From Deltaproteobacteria bacterium (GTDB lineage Bacteria; JAUYMQ01), in the NCBI GenBank assembly GCA_030698575.1, contig JAUYMQ010000169.1, positions 1-21,622 on the forward strand: 21,622 nucleotides of DNA, given 5' to 3'. The number at the start of each line of letters is the position of its first letter. Positions within the stretch are counted from its first letter, which is position 1. Positions 1-6,181 of the stretch are shown piece after piece. The notes below the pieces were generated by a model, which saw only the letters and a program-made list of their open reading frames with translations, made no database searches and was not told the origin of the DNA. The position numbers and the translations under genes were made by a program.

Positions 1-19
1 CGATGGTCGCAATCGGCAT
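1..19 (-). CDS. Start of a second ribB-like reading frame (partial)
   Basis: The first 19 bases, read on the minus strand, are an ATG followed by codons for MPIATI. This is identical to the start of the ribB gene at 617 and lies inside the 79-bp direct repeat. The rest lies outside the window. It could be the intact ribB of a tandem pair, the remains of a duplication, or the product of a mis-assembled loop. Nothing more can be said without the flanking sequence. Confidence 0.35.
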
Positions 20-79
20 GGCCCTGCTCCCTCGTCCGCGGGGCGGCTGGCTACAGGTCGTTCCGATCCTCGGCGAAGG
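1..79. repeat. 79-bp direct repeat, copy 1
   Basis: Bases 1-79 are identical to 599-677, and the match may continue to the left of the window. On the minus strand the unit carries the last 8 codons and stop of the sigma-like gene (FAEDRNDL), the 31-nt spacer with ribB's Shine-Dalgarno sequence, and the first ribB codons. In this copy it replaces the normal 3' end of ribB. The period is 598 bp. Confidence 0.95.
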
Positions 80-617
80 TCTCGAGGTCGGCGAGCCGGG
101 CCATCGTGCCGTCCTCGTTCATGATCTCGCAGATGATGCTCGAGGGGTGAAGCCCCGCCAGGCGCGAGAGATCGACGCCCCCCTCGGTCTGCCCCGTCCG
201 CGCCAGCACGCCGCCCGGCCGCGCGATGAGCGGAAATACATGGCCCGGCGTCTTGAGATCCTCGGGACCCGATTGCTCGTCGATGGCGGTGAGGATGGTG
301 CGGCAGCGGTCGGCGGCCGAAACCCCCGTGGTGACGCCGCGCCTGGCGTCGATGGAGGTGGTGAAAGCGGTGCTGAGAGGGGCGGTGTTCTCGGAGGCCA
401 TGTAGGCGAGGCCGAGCCGGCGGGCAGCGTCTTCCGTGATCGGGAGGCAGATGAGGCCGCGTCCGTACTTCGCCATGAAGGCGATCGCCTCGGGAGTGCA
501 CTTCTCGGCCGCCATGCAGAGATCGCCTTCGTTCTCGCGATCCTCCGCGTCCATGACGACGATCATCTTCCCTGCGCGGATATCCTGGATGGCTTCTTCG
601 ATGGTCGCAATCGGCAT
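51..617 (-). CDS. ribB: 3,4-dihydroxy-2-butanone 4-phosphate synthase, 3'-truncated
   Basis: RibB converts ribulose 5-phosphate to 3,4-dihydroxy-2-butanone 4-phosphate plus formate, a branch of riboflavin synthesis in the cytoplasm. The 188-residue frame shows the family landmarks: DRENEGD (residues 26-32), [12 protein letters not shown] (about 93-104), the GHVFPL segment (about 125-130) and [14 protein letters not shown] (about 152-165). The start at 617 follows a GGGAG Shine-Dalgarno sequence. Two things are odd. First, the protein stops at [11 protein letters not shown], where family members run on for some 20-30 more residues or into a GTP cyclohydrolase II domain. The last eight residues come from a 79-bp repeat and equal the tail of the upstream sigma-like protein. 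Second, residue 143 is Gln in RTGQTEGG, where E. coli RibB has the metal-binding His of HTEA. The gene lies 31 nt after the sigma-like gene and may be co-transcribed with it. Family assignment is very secure; whether this copy is functional or real is not. Confidence 0.85.
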   Translation of the reverse strand: MPIATIEEAIQDIRAGKMIVVMDAEDRENEGDLCMAAEKCTPEAIAFMAKYGRGLICLPITEDAARRLGLAYMASENTAPLSTAFTTSIDARRGVTTGVSAADRCRTILTAIDEQSGPEDLKTPGHVFPLIARPGGVLARTGQTEGGVDLSRLAGLHPSSIICEIMNEDGTMARLADLETFAEDRNDL

Positions 618-677
618 GGCCCTGCTCCCTCGTCCGCGGGGCGGCTGGCTACAGGTCGTTCCGATCCTCGGCGAAGG
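599..677. repeat. 79-bp direct repeat, copy 2
   Basis: This is the second exact copy of the repeat, located where it makes biological sense: at the junction between the end of the sigma region 4-like gene and the start of ribB. The sequences diverge right after base 79 (t) and base 677 (g). Confidence 0.95.
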
Positions 678-1215
678 GGCGGAGCATCTGGCTGCGGGAT
701 TTGTGGCGGAGCTTGCGGAGCGCCTTGGCCTCGATCTGGCGCACGCGTTCGCGGGTGACGCCGAGCATGAAGCCGACTTCCTCGAGCGTGTGGTTCCCCA
801 TCTCGTAGCCGACCCAGGCGCAGTTGTTGTAGTACATGTTGCGCACGAACCAGCGGCAGACCGTGCGGTCGCAGACGTCGGGGGGATAGCCGTCGAGGCC
901 GCGCTCGCATCGCATGAGCGGGATCTTCCGGTCGGAGAGCTTGGCGACCATCTTCTTCACCCGCGCGGTCTTGGGCGGTCCCCACACGCGGAAGAAGTAC
1001 GCGCCGCTGCCCTCGCCTGCCGCCGGCGCCGCACCTGAACCCTGCTTGCGCGCCCGGTTGTGGCTGTTGCCCTTCTGGGCGCCCGCCTTGGCGGCGTCTG
1101 TACTCTTGGATTTCTTGGACGGCACGCTCTTGCCCCTCCGCCTTCCCCCGCTGGGCCGCGGGGGGTTGCCCTTCGTCAGCATTTTCTTGAGGCGGTCAAG
1201 ATAGGATATTCGCAT
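649..1215 (-). CDS. Free-standing sigma-70 region 4-like DNA-binding protein
   Basis: This 188-residue protein ends in a near-canonical sigma-70 region 4 helix-turn-helix (about residues 142-172), including [18 protein letters not shown], which in RpoD reads the -35 element. Sigma regions 1-3 are absent, so it cannot be a complete sigma factor. Residues 1-70 are rich in Lys, Arg, Ser, Gly and Ala and probably disordered. Residues 73-140 form a separate segment with four cysteines (103, 115, 120, 132), a possible metal site. The start at 1215 ([10 protein letters not shown]) was chosen because it overlaps the end of the PafC-like gene by 20 bp and has GAGGGG upstream. An alternative ATG is at 1182. 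The gene is probably translationally coupled to the two WYL regulators upstream. Likely role: a transcription factor or RNA polymerase-binding helper. The HTH is certain; its function is inferred. Confidence 0.8.
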   Translation of the reverse strand: MRISYLDRLKKMLTKGNPPRPSGGRRRGKSVPSKKSKSTDAAKAGAQKGNSHNRARKQGSGAAPAAGEGSGAYFFRVWGPPKTARVKKMVAKLSDRKIPLMRCERGLDGYPPDVCDRTVCRWFVRNMYYNNCAWVGYEMGNHTLEEVGFMLGVTRERVRQIEAKALRKLRHKSRSQMLRPFAEDRNDL

Positions 1216-2245
1216 GGCGCCCGTAAGCCCCTCGATCAGGCCCCTTCTCGTAGCGCGCAAGCACGCGCTGGCAGACCCGGCGCATCGCCTCGCGCGCTGA
1301 GAGGGGCTCGATAATCTCCGCCGCGGGCCCGTAGGGGAGCAGCCAGCGGACCACCCAGGCTTCCGAGCGCGCCCGCCGCGTGACCACCAGCGCGCCTCCA
1401 GGTTCGCGCTCCAGTTCCGCGTCGGCGCATCGCGCCTCGACGAAACGCGCCATCTCCGGTGAAAATCGAACGCGCACCGTGACATCGCCCGGGGCCGGCA
1501 CGTACACCGGGCCCTCGCGGTAGCGGGAGGCGTCGAAGCGCTCACTGATCTCGAAGCGTTCACCGGTCGGCCGCGCCTCGCGCACGCGTGAGATGCGGAA
1601 GGTGCGCGTGTCGCCGCGAAGGTGGCACCAGGCCGCGCAGTACCAGGCTCCGCCGACATTCCAGAGCAGGTAGGGATCGATGCGCCGGGTCGTGATCATT
1701 TCACCCGCGTCGGCGAGGTAGTCGATCTCTATCCGCTCACGCTCCGCGCGCGCGCGTTCGACCGTGCGGAAGATCTCCGAAATCCCCTCCCGCTGGAACG
1801 CGAACGCACGCTCGAGATCGGCGAGCTGCCCGCGCTGCCCCGCGCTCGTGGCTTCGCGCACCTTGTCGATCGCCTTGGCCAACGCCGGGCTCACGGTGTA
1901 CCCCTCCGCCCGGAGGAGATCGGCGCCCACGAGGAGCGCGAAAGCCTGCCGCGCGCTGAGCCGGATCGGGCGCTTCACGGCCGGCTCGATGTCCATCCCC
2001 ACGTACCCGTCCTCGATGTATGCGTCGATGAGCTGGTGCGGCTCCAGGACGTCGTCGCCGAGCGTGGCAATGCGATCGATCGCCGCGACGACCTCCTCGG
2101 GCGCCAGGTGAAAGCGCGCGGCGACTTCCTCCATCGGCACGCGGCCGTTCTCGTAGAGGTAGGGGATCATCGTAAGGAAGCGCTCGAGATCCTCCTGGGA
2201 GCCCGCGCGCTCGCGGCTTGGCGGTTTTCGGGCGGAGGCGCTCAT
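1196..2245 (-). CDS. WYL-domain transcriptional regulator, PafC-like
   Basis: The 349-residue protein has an N-terminal winged-helix-like part (about residues 18-75, with [18 protein letters not shown]), a WYL domain (about 165-240, with [19 protein letters not shown] and the FRISRV strand) and a C-terminal WCX-type extension. This is the layout of PafB/PafC proteins. In mycobacteria PafB and PafC act together as a DNA-damage-responsive transcription activator. The start codon at 2245 sits in an ATGA overlap with the stop of the upstream PafB-like gene, so the pair is very likely co-translated and may form a heterodimer as in actinobacteria. The 3' end overlaps the sigma region 4-like gene. 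The family call is secure; the ligand and regulon are unknown. Confidence 0.85.
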   Translation of the reverse strand: MSASARKPPSRERAGSQEDLERFLTMIPYLYENGRVPMEEVAARFHLAPEEVVAAIDRIATLGDDVLEPHQLIDAYIEDGYVGMDIEPAVKRPIRLSARQAFALLVGADLLRAEGYTVSPALAKAIDKVREATSAGQRGQLADLERAFAFQREGISEIFRTVERARAERERIEIDYLADAGEMITTRRIDPYLLWNVGGAWYCAAWCHLRGDTRTFRISRVREARPTGERFEISERFDASRYREGPVYVPAPGDVTVRVRFSPEMARFVEARCADAELEREPGGALVVTRRARSEAWVVRWLLPYGPAAEIIEPLSAREAMRRVCQRVLARYEKGPDRGAYGRHANILS

Positions 2246-3261
2246 CGGGCATCCTCCCCGGCGTGAAGCGCCAGCGCGCCGCGCACGCGCCCGGTGAGCG
2301 AGCGGACCAGCGACGCGGGTTTGACGATCACGGCCTCGGGGCCGAAGGCGAGCACCCAGTCGACGAGCGCCTCGGGGTTCGACGCCGAGACGGTAAGACG
2401 ACCGCCGCCTCCCGGCAGCGACTCGAACTTGCCGAGCCCCTCATGGCTCTTCTCGATCTGCCAGGCCACCGTCGGCGTGAAATCGATCTGCACCGCCCGG
2501 GCAGCGCCGCCGTCCCAGAGCCAGGGGGGCGGCACGCGGTGCCCGCGAAGATCGAAGTCCTGCGGCAGCTCGAAGTCGGGGCGGGAGGCGTTGCGCGGGT
2601 TCACCTGCACGTCGCGGAAGCGCTCGACCAGAAAAGTCCGCTCGGCTTTCCGCAGGTGGCACCATCCGATGACCGACCAGTGCCCCGATCGGTAGACGAG
2701 CCCGTAAGGGTTGATGGCGCGGTCGGCGACGCGGTCGCTATGCAGCGTGTGGTAGCGGCACCGGAGCGTCTTGCGGCGTTCGATCCCGTCGTAGATGCGC
2801 GCCAGCCATTCGCGCTGCTCGGGATTGGAGGCCTCGTCGGGCATTCGCACAAACGGCGCGCCGGCGGCTCCCTCCTCGGGATCGACCTGCCGGTCGTAGA
2901 GGATCTTGCGCAGCGCCTCGTCGGTCTGCCGCGCGAGCGGGAAATGATCGATCTGCCGCGCGACGCGCGAGAGGAGCGCGAGCGCCAGCACCTCATCTTC
3001 CTCGAGATCGATCGGTGGGAGGAAGGATTCCTCGGCGTCGATGCGGTAGGCGGACGACTCGGTCTCCTCGTCGCGGACCACCTCGACGGCGATGCCGAGC
3101 TGGCGCAGCGTGTCCTTGTCGCGCTCGAACTTGCGCCGGCTAGACTCCTCGTTCTCGGCCTGGTAGTCGGGAAAGGTCTCCCGCAGCTCGCCGAGGGTCA
3201 CGGGGCGTGCCCCGGCCATGAGGAAGTAGACGAGTTCGAGCAGGCGCTGGGTGCGGTTCAT
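2242..3261 (-). CDS. WYL-domain transcriptional regulator, PafB-like
   Basis: The 339-residue protein begins MNRTQRLLELVYFLM, a typical start for YafY/PafB-type regulators. It has an N-terminal HTH with SRRKFERDKDTLRQLGI (about residues 41-57), a WYL domain (about 155-225, with INPYGLVYRSGHWSVIGWCH) and a C-terminal WCX-like region. The start at 3261 fits the conserved N-terminus. The frame stays open upstream to 3681, but that stretch runs through repeat DNA and the divergent gene and is not credible as coding. A GGGAG lies about 11 nt upstream. It is the first gene of the run PafB-like, PafC-like, sigma4-like, ribB. WYL domains are thought to sense ligands such as nucleic acids, but nothing here identifies one. 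Confidence 0.85.
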   Translation of the reverse strand: MNRTQRLLELVYFLMAGARPVTLGELRETFPDYQAENEESSRRKFERDKDTLRQLGIAVEVVRDEETESSAYRIDAEESFLPPIDLEEDEVLALALLSRVARQIDHFPLARQTDEALRKILYDRQVDPEEGAAGAPFVRMPDEASNPEQREWLARIYDGIERRKTLRCRYHTLHSDRVADRAINPYGLVYRSGHWSVIGWCHLRKAERTFLVERFRDVQVNPRNASRPDFELPQDFDLRGHRVPPPWLWDGGAARAVQIDFTPTVAWQIEKSHEGLGKFESLPGGGGRLTVSASNPEALVDWVLAFGPEAVIVKPASLVRSLTGRVRGALALHAGEDAR

Positions 3262-3368
3262 GGGTGGCGGGGCTCCCGGCCCTCGAAGGGAAAGCACTAA
3301 AACGGAAAAGCGGGGCGCCGCCCGGCCAGGCGCGGCATTCCCCAAGATACTACGTGCTATCACGGCCC

Positions 3369-3440
3369 TGTGACAGCCCCCGCCGCCGGGGGACTGGTTC
3401 GTCGGGCCTCCGGCCCTCCTCGCAATGACATGCGGGGGCC
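3369..3440. repeat. Dispersed palindromic repeat, copy a (degenerate)
   Basis: The core TTCGTCGGGCCTCCGGCCCT, followed by CCTCGCAATGACA (ending at 3430), matches the copies near 9475 and 17717. The 5' part is altered (GGACTGGTTCG instead of GGGATTGCTTCG). It lies between the divergent PafB-like and EEP genes. This repeat type (GATTGCTTCGTCG...CTCGCAATGACA) is widespread in bacterial genomes as a non-coding REP/MITE-like element and often generates false small ORFs. Confidence 0.75.
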
Positions 3441-3466
3441 GGCCCCAGGCCCGACGCGCAGTCGCA

Positions 3467-3496
3467 TTGCCCGCGAGGCCGTGATTGAGGTAAATT
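3467..3496 (+). promoter_or_regulatory. Possible sigma-70 promoter for the EEP-family gene
   Basis: TTGCCC (3467-3472) and TAAATT (3491-3496) are 18 bp apart, each with 4 of 6 consensus matches, and sit about 42 bp upstream of the start codon at 3539. This is a pattern match only. Confidence 0.35.
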
Positions 3497-3538
3497 CGGG
3501 GCGCTCTCTCAAGGGGACCGGGAGCAGAAAAGGGAGCA

Positions 3539-4357
3539 ATGCAGCCGTTCAAGGTGGTGACCTTCAACATCCTCGGCGAATGGGACGAACGGGAAGGCGC
3601 GGCCTGGGAGGAGCGCGAGGCCGGCGTCGCCGCGACGATCCAGGATGCAGGTCCCGATCTCGTGGGCCTGCAGGAGGTCACCTATAACCAGCGGGCCGCT
3701 CTCGACGTCCGGCTGGCCGTCCTTCGTCGGGTTCCCCTCCTGGAGCATGCGCGCCAGATCATTCCGCACACCGATGATCCCCTGAACACCATTCTCTACA
3801 ATCCCGAGCGGTTCCGCCTGGAAGAGCACGGCGTTTTCTGGCTCGGCCTCGACCCCGCCCGCCCCAGCCGCGACTGGGAAGCGGCCTTCCCCCGATGCGC
3901 GGCCTGGGCGCGCATGGTGGATCTCACCGATCGATCGCCGCTACTCTTCGTCTCGACTCATTTCGATCACGACTCGCTGCTGGCCCGCAGCGAAAGCGCC
4001 GAGCTCATTCTCGGTTTCCTTGAACGGCGGGCTCCCCGCGGTGCGGACACGACGCCCGCGATCGTCGTGGGGGATTTCAACTCCGACGCCTCGCTTGATC
4101 TCCACCGCCGCATGAAGCAGGGACCGCCGCCCCTCCTCGACGCCTGGGAGGAGACGAACGGCGGCCCGGGCGCGCCCTACGAGGACGGCACCTATCACGA
4201 CTTCACGGGAAAGGCCCTCACCGAGGTGGGACGGATCGACTGGATTTTCTTCAGCGGCCCACTAAGGCCCGTAGTCGTGCGGCGCATTGAGGCGGGCATC
4301 GGCGGGCGGTACCCGAGCGACCACTTCCCTCTCGCGGCAACGTTCCGCCGCGCCTGA
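3539..4357 (+). CDS. Endonuclease/exonuclease/phosphatase (EEP) family hydrolase
   Basis: The 272-residue protein has the whole set of EEP metal-site motifs in order: TFNIL (about residue 8), LQEV (about 43), HFDHDS (about 141), GDFNSD (about 178), RIDWIF (about 232) and SDHFPL (about 259). Such enzymes cleave phosphodiester or phosphomonoester bonds using Mg2+, and their substrates range from DNA to inositol phosphates and sphingomyelin. No signal peptide or extra domain is seen, so it is probably cytoplasmic. The start at 3539 has an AAAAGGGAG Shine-Dalgarno sequence about 3-5 nt upstream. It stands alone, diverging from the WYL operon and converging on the PlsC-type gene with a 27-bp gap. 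The substrate cannot be predicted. Confidence 0.88.
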   Translation: MQPFKVVTFNILGEWDEREGAAWEEREAGVAATIQDAGPDLVGLQEVTYNQRAALDVRLAVLRRVPLLEHARQIIPHTDDPLNTILYNPERFRLEEHGVFWLGLDPARPSRDWEAAFPRCAAWARMVDLTDRSPLLFVSTHFDHDSLLARSESAELILGFLERRAPRGADTTPAIVVGDFNSDASLDLHRRMKQGPPPLLDAWEETNGGPGAPYEDGTYHDFTGKALTEVGRIDWIFFSGPLRPVVVRRIEAGIGGRYPSDHFPLAATFRRA

Positions 4358-4384
4358 ACCGCGCCCCATCGGGCGGCGCGACTC

Positions 4385-5632
4385 TCAGTCGGAGAGCCGC
4401 GAGCGCCGCTGCGCCCGCAGGTGCTCGTACAGATCCTGCACGATGAGCCGCACCTTCTCAGCAAGCCGCGAGACGATCTCCTCGTCTTCCGCCGCCTCCG
4501 GCGGGTAGTCGGCTGTCGAGATGGGTTTCCCGAAGTCGATGAAGCACTTGACGGGCGGCGGCACGAGGCCCAGCAAGCCGAGCCAGGGGAAGGTGGGCGT
4601 GATCGGCAGATCGGGCAGGCCGAGCCGTTGCGCGAGCCCGGTCAGGTTGAACAGCACCGGGTGGAGCTCCTCGAACCCCTGCACCGCCACCGGGACGATG
4701 GGCGTCCCCGTCAGAATTGCGATGCGGGCAAACCCGCGCGTGAATGTTCCGACGCGCATCCGCTCCCGGAAGGGCTTCAGCGCCCCCTTCGCGCCTTCCG
4801 GAAACACCAGCACCGCCTCCTCTCGCTGAAGCAGCCTGAGCGCGTTCTCCGGGCATCCGTACACCTGGCCCGTGCGCGCGAAAAAAACGTTCAGTCCGGG
4901 AATCTTCGTCGTGAAGCGATCCACCAGCGCCCGCACCTCGCGCCGGGCGGGATGCTCCGTCTGCACGGCCACCTCGATCATCGCCGCGTCGAGCACCATC
5001 CAGTTCGCATGGTTCGACACCAGGAGCGTCCGCCCCGTGGAGGGGACGTGTTCGAGACCGCGGGTCTCCACACGGAGCCACTTCCGGTAGATCAGTTCGA
5101 AGAAGCGCTGGACGGCCGCCTCGTAGCCGGCGTCGCGGCCAAAGTCGTCGATCTCGGGCTCGAGGTCGTGAGGCACGAGCCCGAACCGGCGGGCGATGCG
5201 CTCGACGCGGGTCTCGGTCAGCCGCGGGCGCTTGACGGGAAAGAGCTTGTAGTCGGGCTGCAGCGGCGGCACCGGCGATTCGACCCAGGGCTTCCGCCCT
5301 TCCTCTTGCCCGCTGCGAAGCTTCAGCGCGTGACGGCCCCGATCCCAGAGCCCTGCCATGTTGAGCGATCCGTCCGCGCGGACGATCGGCCGGAGCGCGG
5401 GCACCGGCGGCGCATGAGAAGCGTCGCTTTCCGGTGACGGCGAGAGCAATGCGCCAGCTTCCTCAGCGGCGGCCGCGGGTGCGGCGGTCCCGGCCGCAAC
5501 GGCAGCAGCGCTCGCCGGCGCTGCGTAGATCCGCGCCGCGCGCACGTAGGCGTTCATCCCCCCGCTGCGATCGAATGGATCGTCACCGAGGATCTCCCCG
5601 GCGTTGTTGCGAGTGAACTCTCGGGTTTTCAT
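4385..5632 (-). CDS. PlsC-type lysophospholipid/glycerolipid acyltransferase
   Basis: The 415-residue protein has a PlsC-type acyltransferase domain in its C-terminal half. Motif I is SNHANWMVLDA, motif II lies near FFARTGQVYGCPENAL, motif III is VFPEGAKG and motif IV is GTPIVPVAVQG. Motif I has six residues between His and Asp instead of the classical four. This matches a known subgroup with an NHxGxxPxDxxM-like motif, so it is a subfamily mark and not a defect. The N-terminal third contains an Ala/Pro-rich, probably disordered stretch (about residues 36-70). It likely transfers acyl chains to a lysophospholipid or related lipid at the inner membrane. The start at 5632 lacks a clear Shine-Dalgarno sequence; the next Met (MNAYVRAARI, at 5557) follows a run of G and is an alternative. 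Confidence 0.82.
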   Translation of the reverse strand: MKTREFTRNNAGEILGDDPFDRSGGMNAYVRAARIYAAPASAAAVAAGTAAPAAAAEEAGALLSPSPESDASHAPPVPALRPIVRADGSLNMAGLWDRGRHALKLRSGQEEGRKPWVESPVPPLQPDYKLFPVKRPRLTETRVERIARRFGLVPHDLEPEIDDFGRDAGYEAAVQRFFELIYRKWLRVETRGLEHVPSTGRTLLVSNHANWMVLDAAMIEVAVQTEHPARREVRALVDRFTTKIPGLNVFFARTGQVYGCPENALRLLQREEAVLVFPEGAKGALKPFRERMRVGTFTRGFARIAILTGTPIVPVAVQGFEELHPVLFNLTGLAQRLGLPDLPITPTFPWLGLLGLVPPPVKCFIDFGKPISTADYPPEAAEDEEIVSRLAEKVRLIVQDLYEHLRAQRRSRLSD

Positions 5633-6120
5633 GATCGGTCCGGGCGCGCAAGTTTGCGCCAGCAGGGAACGACGCAGCGGGGATCAACGCGACGACGCGT
5701 CGCGCGCGGCGATCCCGGGACGGCCGCGTAGCGCTTCGAAAATCGGTGCAAGATTGGTACCAGTCGAGGAGGCGAGGAGTCCGGTGTCATCCATCCTAGC
5801 AGTGTTCCCTTCCCTGTAAAGCTGAAAAGCGCCGCGCCGTGCAGTATCGCGGCGCGCTGCCCCCCGGGACGGCGCCGCCTCCAGTGACACCGCAATGCGC
5901 CGGTGCGAGGGCGCCGGCGCAGTTACGAAATTGTGACGCCGGATTACAGAAATCAGCGTCGCCGCGGGGCCTTCTCGCCGCCCTGTCCGGCGATGTTTAT
6001 CCGCGCCGGCCCTTTTTCCCTTCAAATCCGCGCCTCTGCGAAACCGCTGCAAGACCGACGACGGGGTTCCCCCTCACGGCACGCCGGTTGCACAACCCTT
6101 TCCTGACTTTCGTCCGGAAA
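5633..6120. other. Intergenic region without a recognised gene
   Basis: This stretch lies between the divergent acyltransferase and subtilase genes. Open frames here have no recognisable protein features. An 8-bp inverted repeat (GCGCCGCG 5829-5836 / CGCGGCGC 5848-5855, 11-nt loop) has no T-run. It should hold promoters for both genes, but no convincing -35/-10 pair was found. Confidence 0.6.
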
Positions 6121-6169
6121 CCCATAGCTCCCGCGCTACGCGAGCGCGCCCGGCAGTCGCCGGGATGGG
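6121..6169 (+). promoter_or_regulatory. Possible structured mRNA leader (three-way junction) before the subtilase gene
   Basis: An outer stem CCCAT (6121-6125)/ATGGG (6165-6169) encloses two perfect 6-bp hairpins: CGCGCT/AGCGCG (6132-6137/6143-6148, 5-nt loop) and CCCGGC/GCCGGG (6149-6154/6159-6164, loop AGTC). The outer stem ends one base before the Shine-Dalgarno sequence CAGGAGAGGG (6171-6180), which touches the ATG at 6182. The pairing is read directly; a regulatory role is inference. It does not match a riboswitch class I know. Confidence 0.4.
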
Positions 6170-6181
6170 ACAGGAGAGGGA

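Noticed and set aside
3262-3681. In-frame upstream extension of the PafB-like gene
   Set aside because: It would run through the dispersed repeat and the divergent EEP gene; the conserved N-terminus starts at 3261.
4360-4380. Possible bidirectional terminator between the convergent EEP and PlsC-type genes
   Set aside because: The stem (CGCGCCC with GGGCGGCGCG) is bulged and no T-run follows on either side.
4985-5020. Broken HX4D motif in the acyltransferase
   Set aside because: Six residues between His and Asp (NHANWMVLDA) are normal for a known PlsC-type subgroup, and the other motifs are intact.
5829-5855. 8-bp GC inverted repeat as a terminator
   Set aside because: There is no T-run on either strand, and it lies upstream of both divergent genes where no terminator is needed.
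6010-6120. Possible c-di-GMP (GEMM-I) riboswitch upstream of the subtilase gene
   Set aside because: Fragments such as CTGCGAAACCGCTGCAAGAC and GGGGTTCCCC loosely recall GEMM, but the conserved GCAAAGCC-type core and the GNRA-loop hairpin are missing.
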